Shown here piece by piece: positions 33,691-44,900 of a DNA stretch of 61,992 nt (position 1 is the stretch's first letter; each line of letters opens with the position of its first letter). Under the pieces are notes generated by a model, which ran no database searches, had not been told where the DNA came from, and worked only from the letters and a program-made list of their open reading frames with translations. The translations under genes were made by a program, and so were the position numbers. The DNA lies in NCBI GenBank assembly GCA_002633005.1, contig NMRA01000234.1:449525-511516 (forward strand), in the 5' to 3' direction. The stretch comes from Phoronis australis (taxonomy: Eukaryota > Phoronida > Phoronidae).

Positions 33691-35615
33691 CTAGCGCCAT
33701 CTATCAGCAATCTGCTACAACACGTGCTGTTCCTTTTTCATCAGTTAAAGTCATTGGTTGATTTCGTCAAGTATTAATGTCATCGTTATTAATCATCGTT
33801 ATGTCTGCTCCAGGTCTGCTCTCCTCATCACCTTCGTCGTCTCTCTCGCCATCTTATCTGTCATCATGATGTGTTGTTATTGTCGTCCATGAGACGCATA
33901 CCGACATCTATAGTTTGTCAAATGGGTGAACCTTACGGATGTAAGATAATTCTTGTTAATGGCGTAAAGTAATTATTTTCGGCGCAGTGCTGTTAGTAGT
34001 GGGGCGTAGGCGCACGTAAGCGCAGCCAACCACCTTTTTGTTTTTTAACGTAGCGCCTACCCACCGTAAGTTACAGTATATTACAGTCAACCACCTTTTT
34101 ACATTTTATTGTCCCAACCACGTTTTTACATTTTAACGTACCGTCTGCGCGTCGTAAGGGACGGGTAGTAGAGTGGGGCGTAGTCTCGATACGATAGCTT
34201 ACAGCATCAATGCGATACACTGACAACATCATTGTTGCCAAACATTTGGGTGTGCGTTGGACCACCAGGCATGCATGGATGCTCACATGGAATTTTTATT
34301 AATTTTTCAAGATATAGAAACAGTCATGGTGTCCCATTATAGGTGGATAAAGGGGGGGGGTGGCGAAAGGCCTCGCCGACACACCCGACGGGCGACCAAA
34401 AATCACAACCAGCTTATCATTTCTGGACGTTAAGCTCATATTTTCTTTTATTGTGGTTGATCCCTTCAGAGACCGCTTGGATTGCACATGGACTTTTCTC
34501 TTCAAATATGTTTGGTTGGCCTCTCTCCAACATCCAAGATCTGTGAGTCAAAAAGTAGGCCTACATGTTTGTGAGTCAGGTTTTGCGAGTTCAGTGTATT
34601 TTTAAAATTCACCGCCCATACGATGGGCTGTCGGCGCCTACTTACCTCTAATTTTACCAGTGCAGCACTGGCATGAAGTAATTTGCCGTGTATACCAAAT
34701 TTTTAAGGCGTTAAGTAATTATTTGCGGCGTAAAGTATTGTCTCTAAATACTTACTTAACGTCGCTAACAAGAATTAACTTTCACACGTAATTTAACGGC
34801 GAAACGTTCACTCATTTGGCGAACGAGAGACATTGGCGAAAAAATTCTTCTCCATGTGTCGAAAGTCTTTGCACTTATTCTGCGTTTGCCTCCCTGCCCT
34901 GTTCATAACCCAAACCCCAGTTGCCATTAAACATCTGGGTACGCCACTGACAATGATCGTTATGGATTCTAGGTCTGAATCATCTCCGCAGGCACATCAC
35001 ATGCGCCCAATTTGTACTTATCATAGACTAGTGGGATGGGTCTGTTCAGTGTATATGGGCGTCCTAAAAAGGCAAAATGTTCTTTTCATGGCCAAAGTAC
35101 AGAGACTGTAACACAAAAGATACTGATAAATTGTACACATTTGTTACAATTTGCCATTGCCACACTTAAGTTGGTTGTAAATACGTGAAATATTAAACTC
35201 AAAAATAAAACCGATGTTACTGGATCACGTGCGCACCCAGCCTCCAATATGGGAGGGCTCGAGTTCTTGGCGATGTGAACCTTTTACGAACAAAATAGTC
35301 GGTCGACTAAAAAAAAAAGAAAAACGTACCATGATGAGACCTGTGCGTGCTGTGAATCGTGCGTTTGCATCTTTTAGTAGACTTTTATCTCGTTTTCTCG
35401 CACCTTTTTGACCACTTCGCCCAATGGGGGGGTTTCGCTCGAGCCCCCCAAGCACTCCCTGGGTGCGCGCAAGTCGATGTAAAATGCATGTATTCTAAAC
35501 TGATCAAAAGGGCCAACAGACCACACAAGCACATGCCAACTGCAGACCTCTGTCGTTACACAACTACCGATCATTGGATACACTACACTTGTCACGTGCT
35601 TTCACAAAAATCGTA

Positions 35616-36494
35616 ATGTCGTTTAACGATATCTTTGCGTGGACACAGGATTATCCTTCAACTATCGCACTTCTCAGGAACCATCAGGTTATTCGTCGCC
35701 AGCCTCCCAACTGAAACCAGTGCTTTCGTACCATGTCGGAGATTAAATGGACTGGGGAAACCATCTGGAGGTGCCCAAGCCACAAGTCCATGAAGGTGTC
35801 AGTTCGAGATGGCCCTTACTGGTTCGGTTCCCGCTTAAACCTGTACCAGTTGGTTCGTTTGTGCTGAACATGGTCGTATTTGCTCCCAGTCCACTTCACC
35901 GGGGAGATGCTTGACTTAGACAGAACGACGGTCATGCAGTAGAATAGTTATTTCCGTGACATGTGTTGTAACCACCTGGTAGCGAATCCAAGACAGGTTG
36001 GCGGTCCTGGTATCGTACAGATCGACGAGTCTTTGATGGCGCGAAGAAAAAATAACGTCGGCCTCCCTGTGTTTGGGGGCTATTGCCCAGCCCAGGCTTT
36101 CGGATTTTTAGAATTTGTTCCAGATCGTTCCATTCAGACACTGCTGCCCATCATCCAGCATTGTATAGCACCAGGGTCTATCGTGCACTCAGACATGTGG
36201 GCGGCATACAATGGCATAGTGAACCTTCCTGTGAACCCTCCATATCGACACCAGACCGTCAATCACAATCAGAACTTCGTTGATCCGATCACAGGTGCCC
36301 ACACCAATCACGTGGAATGCTTTTGGAAGAACGCAAAGCGCAGGTTCAAGTCCATGTGTAGGGCAAACGACGACAAGCTAGAAGAATATTTGGACGAATT
36401 TATGTGGCGGCAGCACTATGGAAGAACAGCCAAAGACGACTTCAGCAACGTGCTGTTGCACTTATCTCAGTGGCCGCAGTATCAGACGCCTTGA
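35616..36494 (+). pseudogene. Merlin / IS1595-like (ISXO2-type) transposase, three stops
   Basis: One continuous frame from ATG 35616 to TGA 36494 (about 292 codons), interrupted by in-frame TGA, TGA and TAG codons in the N-terminal 110 codons. The N-terminal part has the IWRCPSHKSMKVSVRDG type zinc-binding region. The C-terminal part holds a DDE-type catalytic domain: GIVQIDESLMARRKNNVG (first D), IVHSDMWAAYNG (second D) and NHVECFWKNAKRRFK (E). The ISXO2-like/IS1016 domain is the eukaryotic Merlin transposase. All three catalytic residues survive, but the stops make it inactive. Confidence 0.85.
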
Positions 36495-37962
36495 GCGGTA
36501 CTGATTGATACCCCCAATTGGACTGTTTCACTTACCAAACTAAATAGAAATTCAAATACAAATCATCAACCAAAAACTGATCATGGCGGTAACTTGGACC
36601 AACCTAGAAAATGACAGTGATGACACCAGTAAAGCGAAGGACGGGTGCTAGGCCATATGATGATTTTTGAGATCCTACGTGATATAGGCCTAGTAAATTA
36701 ACTTGCCTTACTATTTAAGTTCACCCATTTGACAAACTAAAGATGTCGATACGCGTCTCATGGACGACGATAACAACACATGACGATGACAGATAAGATG
36801 GCGAGAGAGACAAGGAAGGTGATGACGAGAGCGGACATAACGATGATTAATAACGATGACGTTAATAATTGACGAAAGCGACCAATGACGTTGACTGATG
36901 AAAAAGGAACAGTGCGTGTTGTTGCAGATCGCCGATAGATGGCGCTAGGTATAGTAAGTTCCCTGTAATGGCTGCCGATTTCACAATGCGCGTGGCTAAA
37001 GTGAACCGAGTTCGGAATAGCGTAGTTATAGACTAGAGTAATTGAGGGTCATGAAAAGGATTTGTACGGATAGCCAGATGTCTGAGGAATTCAAAGATAC
37101 CAAAATAATTCATTTAGACCCACATTTAGTGGATTTATTTGGAATAAGTTAGGGTCCATTATATCCGACTAGTGCGGTTGGGTACAACATGCTGCCGTTA
37201 AAAAATATCCCAAAGCAGTTAATACCATTTCTAACAGCAGTTTTCCCCAATCGGCATGCTTGATAGCCTATTGGCATCTGTTTGGCACACTCGCTACTAC
37301 CCGTGTGCCATTTTAAATAAACTTGGGTTATTGTTTACTATCCGACTCTATTAACGTACATAATTAATACTATTATTATCTGAATCCTCTAGTCATGGTG
37401 ATTCCAAAAATGTATTACTTGTACTGATTGATCTCTTCTTATTCATAATTTCCGAGTTTTACTTGACCCGGATTATCCAGTCAGTGAACAAGGCCCTTAG
37501 AGAGAGGGCAGAAATATCTGACTCACCAGATTTTTATGGTTTTTAGTTAGTGATTTAGCCATTTAACTTCCTCAATTTTGCACCTGGAGCGGGAAGCTCA
37601 AGTGAGATTTGACACATTTTCAAGAATATGTTCAAATTATGTTGACTAAATTATCTCCAGAGTCATGGTATGTGTTAATTATAACTTACCGCGTGTATGT
37701 AGATGCTTTATTTAATCTTATTCACTGTTCCAGTATTTTGAAATGAGTAACTTTTGATGCCGGGCTCATTGATTCCTCGATGTTTGAGCTGAATATCGAT
37801 GTCATTCTCCTCTCAAAAAATTAAAATATCACACGAAATTCCATTCATCAGGTTAAAAAATCCCCCTGAAAATGTAGGAAGGTTTCCATTCCTTACAAAC
37901 GTTGCTTAACTCACTTTAAGCCAAGGTGTTAGTAATGCTGGTAGATTTAGTACTAGTAGTTA

Positions 37963-38053
37963 TTTTTAAGTTATTTTTAAATTATTTTTAAGTTATTTTT
38001 AAGTTATTTTTAAGTTATTTTTAAGTTATTTTTAAGTTATTTTTAAGTTATTT
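37963..38053. repeat. 11-bp AT-rich tandem repeat
   Basis: About eight copies of TTATTTTTAAG. Confidence 0.95.
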
Positions 38054-38944
38054 TTCCTGATGGATGTTGCCATTATTTTGTGCTTGTGTGAAAATGATGA
38101 ATGTAAAAATGGCTTGCTTCTTAGTATTTATCTTAAAGTTGATACCGTACTTGCTTATTTGTGAAGGCATAAAAGATTTATACACCATTGCCATAAAAAG
38201 CAATGCACTAAATAAACATAAAAATTCCTGTTTTAATAAAAAAATGCAACATAAAAATTGCTGTTTTAATAAAAAAGCCACAAAAGATGCCTTCTAAATA
38301 AAAACTGTGAAAATTCCCCTTTTGGAAGGTAGAGGTACCTTTCCCTTCAGGTGAGTTGGGGCCCTGTTAGCAGTTCCAAATTCAAAAATAACGATCATTC
38401 ACCTCAATGATTCACACTATGGGGACCCGGAAAAGACGTGTTAGCAATTTTTTTGGTGTTAACAAACATGAACAACTCTAAAATTGCCCATGTTCTAAGT
38501 TTCAGAATGAAGAAAATTCAATGTTAGATTGAATATCAGTGTCCTGAATTTAAAGACTTCCAAACAAGGACGTTTTTACCGATGATTTATTTTTCTTAAA
38601 CCATTTGAAGGGAGGACAAAAAAGCTTCAGTATTGTCAGAAATTTTCTACTTAACAAATAAGCATACGTGAATTCATTTGTTTATTTTCTTGGAAATGCA
38701 GGACTAGACAGAAGGTTCATTCCTCTTTTGAGTAATCTCTATCTGCTGAGGCCATTCTTGCCCTGTTTCTAGGGGTTGCTTTTACAGGACTTGTGACACT
38801 GATGGGGTTGGCTGTAAAGATTTGGTAGTTGAAGCTGCACATGACTGAGACCCCACACCAATAGTAAGGATAATTTTTGAAGCGCGTCCTGAATCTTTGG
38901 CGCAAAAATTATTTCATTTATGCACTGTGGTTGCTGAAACTAGC

Positions 38945-39095
38945 CACAGCTCCGTCAAGCTGCAGCTCTGTTAAGCTGCAGCTATTACAAGCTGCAGCTC
39001 TGTCAAGCCGCAGTTCTGTCAAGCTACAGCTATGACAAGCTGCAGCTATGTCAAGCCACAGCTATGACAAGCTGCAGCTATGTCAAGCAGCAGAA
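38945..39095. repeat. degenerate 16-20 bp tandem repeat
   Basis: About nine imperfect units of the type CTGTCAAGCTGCAGCT. Confidence 0.9.
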
Positions 39096-39558
39096 ATGTC
39101 TAGCCGTCTGTACGGTGCAAACCGTGTCCGTGTATTGTACCCAAAGTGTTCTACTCTACCATTCCCATTTTATAAGTATTAACTCGCCGAATGATACCTG
39201 GCAAAATTTCGATGTCGCCAAACGATAATTGAAGTACAACCAAACCTTGTTGGCATGAGCTGAAATTGGAATAAAAAGAGATCCCTGAAATGAAAAGCTA
39301 GTGAACTCACCAAATGTCCACCAAGCCTATCTCTTGGGGCATATGAAAATAATGGGGGCCCTTCTTAGGATTTTGTTTATTTTCATGTCAGTGGTATTTT
39401 GAGTGCATGCAATTCTTTTTCTGTAAGCTCTAGGAAGGACTTGAAAGTGGCTTTTTTCATAATTACTTCCGATTGAAAGTTAACCCCACTGTGGTCAATA
39501 CAACAGAGTTGATAAGAACTGTTCTCGTTTTAAATGTCCTTTATCCTCACCATCATGT

Positions 39559-39710
39559 ATGACTCTTGCTCTAGGGTTTCTCGTTGGTATTCCTATATGA
39601 CTCTTACTCTAGGGTTTCTCGTTGGTATTCCTATATGACTCTTACTCTAGGGTTTCTCGTTGGTATTCCTATATGACTCTTGCTCTAGGGTTTCTCGTTG
39701 GTATTCCTAT
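39559..39710. repeat. 38-bp tandem repeat, four copies
   Basis: Units start ATGACTCTTGCTCTAGGGTT and end GGTATTCCTAT. Copies 2 and 3 share a G-to-A change (CTTACT). Confidence 0.95.
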
Positions 39711-41892
39711 GTTGGAACTTATGAACCAGTAAGGTCACATGGACAAAAGATTGTGCGTTATCATTGTTATCATTGTTGCGTTTACAGTCATTTATCAGAC
39801 AGTTCTCACTTTTTTATTTGCTTGGATAAGATATCTGTAGTGAAATGGGTATTTCCCACAATTCAGCATTTCTAAAATTAGCTATGACCCAGTTAGCATT
39901 TACAACTCTTGGTGTGTACAGGGAATGCTGTGTCATTCATAAATTTCAAGCATGACAGCAAGGAAGGTTTTCCTAATGGCAAAGGTTCAACCAGGTTTGG
40001 TAATTTTGGTGAACTTACAATCCATTAACTGAAAAAGTGTTTGTTTTGGATAAAGTTTGTTTTATGGATTTTAATGTTTGATTAGTCAGCAATTTTTTAC
40101 CTTGCCTGATGTTTGATTGAAATAGTTACGCTCCATTGATTTACAAAGCATGCATTGGTATGGACACATAAAATAGTTTGGATAAAAATTATCAGAAAAT
40201 TGTATTTTCTTTTACTCTGCTTTTTATGTGGCTTTCCTCAACACGTCTGATACTACAGTAAAATTGCATAAGTTGGATACAACCGGACCTGAGGATTTGT
40301 CCGCGTTATGCAAAATAACCCGTATCTGGAGTAACGAGTGCGTGATACTCGTGACCTAGTTAATGGAGTGTTCACTGGTCATATCCTGATCATTTTCAGC
40401 TCGCGAAGTGGTCAAAAGTACTTGTGATGAAATATGTCTGCTTACTTTATTTTTTGCCATTGTATTTGCAACAATTTTTAAAACAATGCTAACATCGCAT
40501 TTGAATGAGTTCTTGTGTGCAATCAGCCATGTCGGGTGCTTTTTTGAAAAATATTAGTATTTTGCTAAAGGTTGGAGCTTGTCCCAAATTCTAGAAATAA
40601 GCAATAGTGGCCATCCCAAATTCAAGAATCACCAGAAAGACGGCAAAATTACCCACTCTGTAGATTGAAAACATTGCCCAAAATTTGAGAAATGAGACGA
40701 ACGCCAAACTGCCCTTGTCCCAAATTCCCAGAATCAAAAAAAGCAGTTTTTGGGGGAGTTTCTTTGTCCATTCTGTGTCCCAAATTCTAGAGACTGTCCC
40801 ATATAGGAGAATTGTTACCATAATGTCACCGACTCATAATAGGGCCGTCCTAGATTACACGGTGATAGAACTCTCCTTTGTCCCAGAGATAAGAAAGTGA
40901 GTGACGTAGTTTTGGAAAGCAGGCACACTTTCGTGTTTCACATTGATGTCGAGAAGGGGAGATTTTCATATCACACATCCACTGGTATTTGTTCAGTTAA
41001 TCAAACTTTTTCACTTCGGAGTTGCAGCCAACAGCATAGCAGTAATACTTTGTTGGCATTGGAAGGACAAATAGGTTAATGCAACCGAGAAAAAACTTGT
41101 AAAATCAAATAACATGTGAATGTGCAATGGCACTAAAACAAGGCAGAAAATGGGCCTGACTGATGTTTATGGCGTTGGGGGAAAATGTAGCGAGATTCGA
41201 GTGTCACTTTGTAACCTGGGATAGCCCTATTAAGTGTAGTGGTAAAACAAGGGTGATTATGTTGAATGATATACACTGTAATGCACATTGTCTCTGATTT
41301 GTAACTCGGACTTACTTATTAATGAGTCAAAGAATGCATGGAAAACTATGAAGCGGATTTTTAGCATTGCTTTTTTGTGTTTGGTTCTTGAAACATTGAT
41401 GTATTTAGTAGACCCACTGACGCTGCTGTACATTTAGTCCGTATTGAGTGAGTAGAGTACGGTAGTTTTGGTCTCACTGATGCCCTAATTTCATGATTTA
41501 AATCGTAATTATAATATTCACTAGGTGATGATAATGTCCTTGTTTGACATGTAAGATACTAATAGATTGGGAGCAGAAAGTCAAAAGTCGATCACCAGCA
41601 TGGGTCAATCATGTGATAGGGGAGCCACAAGGTTTGCCTGAATGCAGACATTTCTATGGAAGGTCCCATGCTTCACTTGCAACACCTAGTGAATTTTGAG
41701 TGTTATTACTTGGAAGCAAGATACATCCTTTTTTCTAATATCTCTTTTTGTCTCTCCCCCCCTCTCTCTGTCTCTCTCTTTCCCTCTCTCCCTCTGCACT
41801 GCACTGCACTTCTGTACAGACGAAGCAATTCAGTTACCTCGTCAAGTTAGAATAGGATATTGATAATTTATGTTGTTGTTACAGTCATAAAG

Positions 41893-41980
41893 ATGGCCAG
41901 TGTCGGTGATGGAGAGGTTGATGAGAACGTGCTGCCCTCTGCTGCCACGTACCGAGCCAATGATGAGACAGAAGAACCAG
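41893..41980 (+). CDS. MPHOSPH9: MPHOSPH9 coding exon 1 (start)
   Basis: Acceptor TTGTTGTTACAG ends at 41884, so an upstream non-coding exon exists. ATG at 41893 begins MASVGDGEVDENVLPSAATY. Donor GTTTGA after 41980, phase 1. The donor is weak but the phase fits exon 2. Confidence 0.75.
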
Positions 41981-44900
41981 GTTTGATAGAAGCGATGATT
42001 AGTTAAAAACCTGTTGTTACAGTAACACTGAAATTGGTCCTTAAGTAGTCAAATTAGAGGTGATTTCTAGGCTTGCACAAATAACAGTTGATTATTTCTT
42101 GTCTGGCTCTACATGTTACCAACTGTACATGTCATGGAATGAGTGATGGGATGAGCATGGTCTGTAACAATATTCAACTGTCAGTTGTTTTCAAGCCCAG
42201 AAACTCCTTAGGGGCAAATTCATAGCATTTTTATTGCTGTTATAAGTTTGTTTCTCTTGTTCTTGGTAGTTTTTATCAAATGACGTGAAGAAAACAATTT
42301 CCTATTCCATAATGATTCCAAACCAACTGGAACAGGTGGGTGCACCGCATTGTTGACATTTTGAAGCTAGAGACTGATATCAGCTCTCATGCCAAAAATA
42401 ATCAGGCAAAATGACTCAGAATTGAGTGCAAGTGGAACTCCCTCTATTGTTGAAAATCAACCTATTGAAAAGGTGATAATTTTGACGCAAAACAGGCAGG
42501 TTTAGTTTTAGGCTTGTATTGAGCCTAGGGCCAATTTTTTATTTCTATCTGAACCATGGGGATAGAGAGGATAGTAACCTTCCATTGTCCTTAGTATTTC
42601 AAGGCAGACATCATCTGTCTGGTATTACTGTTATGGGTCAGATATTTAAGGCTATGAGAGATGTCCATTACATATAGGCAGCGAAGACTGTTAGAATTTA
42701 ATAGAGGTTGGCTGTAAGTCTGTTTTGTATTCATCAGTCTTCAGGGCTGCCATTTTTCCTCCGTCGTGGGCTGTACGAGCGTTCTTGAAAGAAATGAATT
42801 GTGGTTGAAAAGAACTACAGGTCGTGAGAAAAGAATCACGCATTAATGAAAAAGGAAAGTGATGGAGGAAGATTGGCAGGCCTGATCGTGTTCTCAGTGT
42901 TTACTTGTGTTACTTGTATGTCCTTTAGGTTTTGAGCTTTACACTCCCAGAGGTAACCCTGACAACTTTGTTCTGAGTGACACAGACTCCATTCCATTTG
43001 AACCGGAACCTACTGGTGTTGTGCTCAATGGAAGTCAAGGTAAATATAGTTTTAAAAGTCAACTGTGTTTGGTTGCTTTTAAATCAATTGTTGATTTTTT
43101 GTGCATCTGTATAATTCTGTGGGCGCTTATTGCCAACATCTCTGTGCAGGTGGCACCGGTGTTCTGTGTATTGTATATGCTTCTCTATCTGTGCAGGTGG
43201 TACCGGTGTTCTGTGTATTGTATATGCTTCTCTATCTGTGCAGGTGGTACCGGTGTTCTGTGTATTGTATGTGCTTCTCTATCTTTGCAGGTGGTACCGG
43301 TGTTCTGTGTATTGTATGTGCTTCTCTATCTTTGCAGGTAGTACCGGTGTTCTGTGTATTGTATATGCTTCTCTATCTGTGCAGGTGGTACCGGTGTTCT
43401 GTGTATTGTATATGCTTCTCTATCTCCTAAACATCTGAATGGTTATTTAGAAAATTTGTCAGATATCTACAGGTTGATCTGATTACTAAATGTGTATTTT
43501 AGTTTATCTGCGTCTGCCTCCTGACAAATCTTCATGAACTTTGGCAGTGAGTTTCTATCATGAAGAAGACAGTACCCACCCACTTTTGTACAGATCCAAC
43601 CTGTATTGCGCCTCCTATAATGTCAATTCTTAGTATTTTGATATCTGTTTTTGGTGTTCTCTCTACCTGCCCAACCACTTTTTAAACGCTCGTCGTGAAA
43701 TAGATGTGTTTATATTGTGGATTACAAGACTGACATTGATTTTCGGACAGATCTGACCTCTGTTGTGCCCTCTTATGGAATTGGGGTTGCCAAAACTGAC
43801 ATTGAAATCGTCAATCGAAAAGGAAAAATGTGCTGTATTCCGTTTTCAAAAAAATACACATAGCTCTTATTTCTCCCCACCGTTCAATGACTAACCTGCA
43901 AACGAAAAACGCAGACAATCGGATATACTGCAGGGGCATGTTTCATGGTATGATCTTGCCCGATTTTGACGAATAACTTTGACTTCCGTCGTGTGTGTGT
44001 TTCATTTGTCCTGACTACTTATGGTGGCAAATGCACTGATTTCACGAAATAAACGAAACAATTGGGAACCAAAGCTATTGAATCTAGAAAAACGTATAGC
44101 AATTTAAAGTTTTGAAGTCACCACAAACATTGAAATGAATTTCGGTGGAATTACTGTTTGACTATGATACTCGCTGTTGCGATTTTGTGGTGACTTGGAA
44201 TTTTTCCAGGTCGCCAAACACAATCTGGTGACTTGCAGGTTGTCAAATCGAGCACCGAACATAATAACCATTTTGTGGTTTCTGTCTCTCTATTTGCCAA
44301 ACTACTTTGAGGATTGTCATGGAATCTAAGGGACATATTCATTTTCAGGATTTCATGGTTAATATCATTTTGAACCAATTTAACTACTGCTACGACTCCT
44401 AGTGGCTAGAGACCATATAGAATCGGGCAATGTTGATGTGCACCCACCATGTGCATTGCACAATGTTGATATGTGCCTTTTATGTGCATTGCACAGTGTT
44501 GATGTGCGCCTCTCATGTACATTGGACAATGTTGATTTGTACCCTTCATGTGCCCATCGTGTGTGTTCCACAATGTTGATATGCGCCCACCATGTGCATT
44601 CAACCGCGTCGATGTGCGCCTGTCTCGTCTGTTGCACAATGTTGACATGCACCCCAGAGTTGTCTTGGCCATCTTTTGGACGGCTAGAATTTGCTTTAGG
44701 CGGTTTCAGTGGCAGACAAAAGTAAGAAAAGAATGGCACTGATTTAAAACGTAGCTTGAAATGATGGCCATTTTCTTGACTCTCTCGTCCGAGCGGCCAT
44801 CGCTCAAATAGTTCAGCAATCTGTCATTTCCCAAATAAGAAATTTACCGCTCAAAGATGCATTCTTAGTGCTTATATGAATATTCCGTCTGCCCTGCGAC

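Larger units (their letters stand above)
33289..37115. mobile_element. very long terminal-inverted-repeat DNA transposon carrying a Merlin-like transposase
   Basis: The left arm (33289-33443 plus 33695-33940) and right arm (36705-37115) are complementary over about 400 bp at roughly 90%, for example GCCATCTTATCTGTCATC (left) against GATGACAGATAAGATGGC (right). The left end runs into the N gap; the right end beyond 37115 was not defined. A decayed IS1016/Merlin-type transposase (35616-36494) sits between the arms. A smaller nested inverted repeat (about 33916-33975 with 34750-34830) and a 247-bp MITE lie inside. No target duplication can be read because of the gap. Confidence 0.75.
37116..41892. 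other. intergenic upstream of MPHOSPH9, minisatellite-rich
   Basis: No exon recognised. It contains three separate tandem arrays listed individually, plus a pyrimidine-rich stretch (41740-41800) just before the first MPHOSPH9 exon. Non-coding 5' exons and the promoter should lie here. Confidence 0.5.

Noticed and set aside
43101-43438. Three overlapping cysteine-rich frames
   Set aside because: All are translations of the 47-bp tandem repeat in MPHOSPH9 intron 2.
44380-44739. Repeat-rich frames on both strands
   Set aside because: They come from a degenerate 39-bp tandem array; no independent coding evidence.
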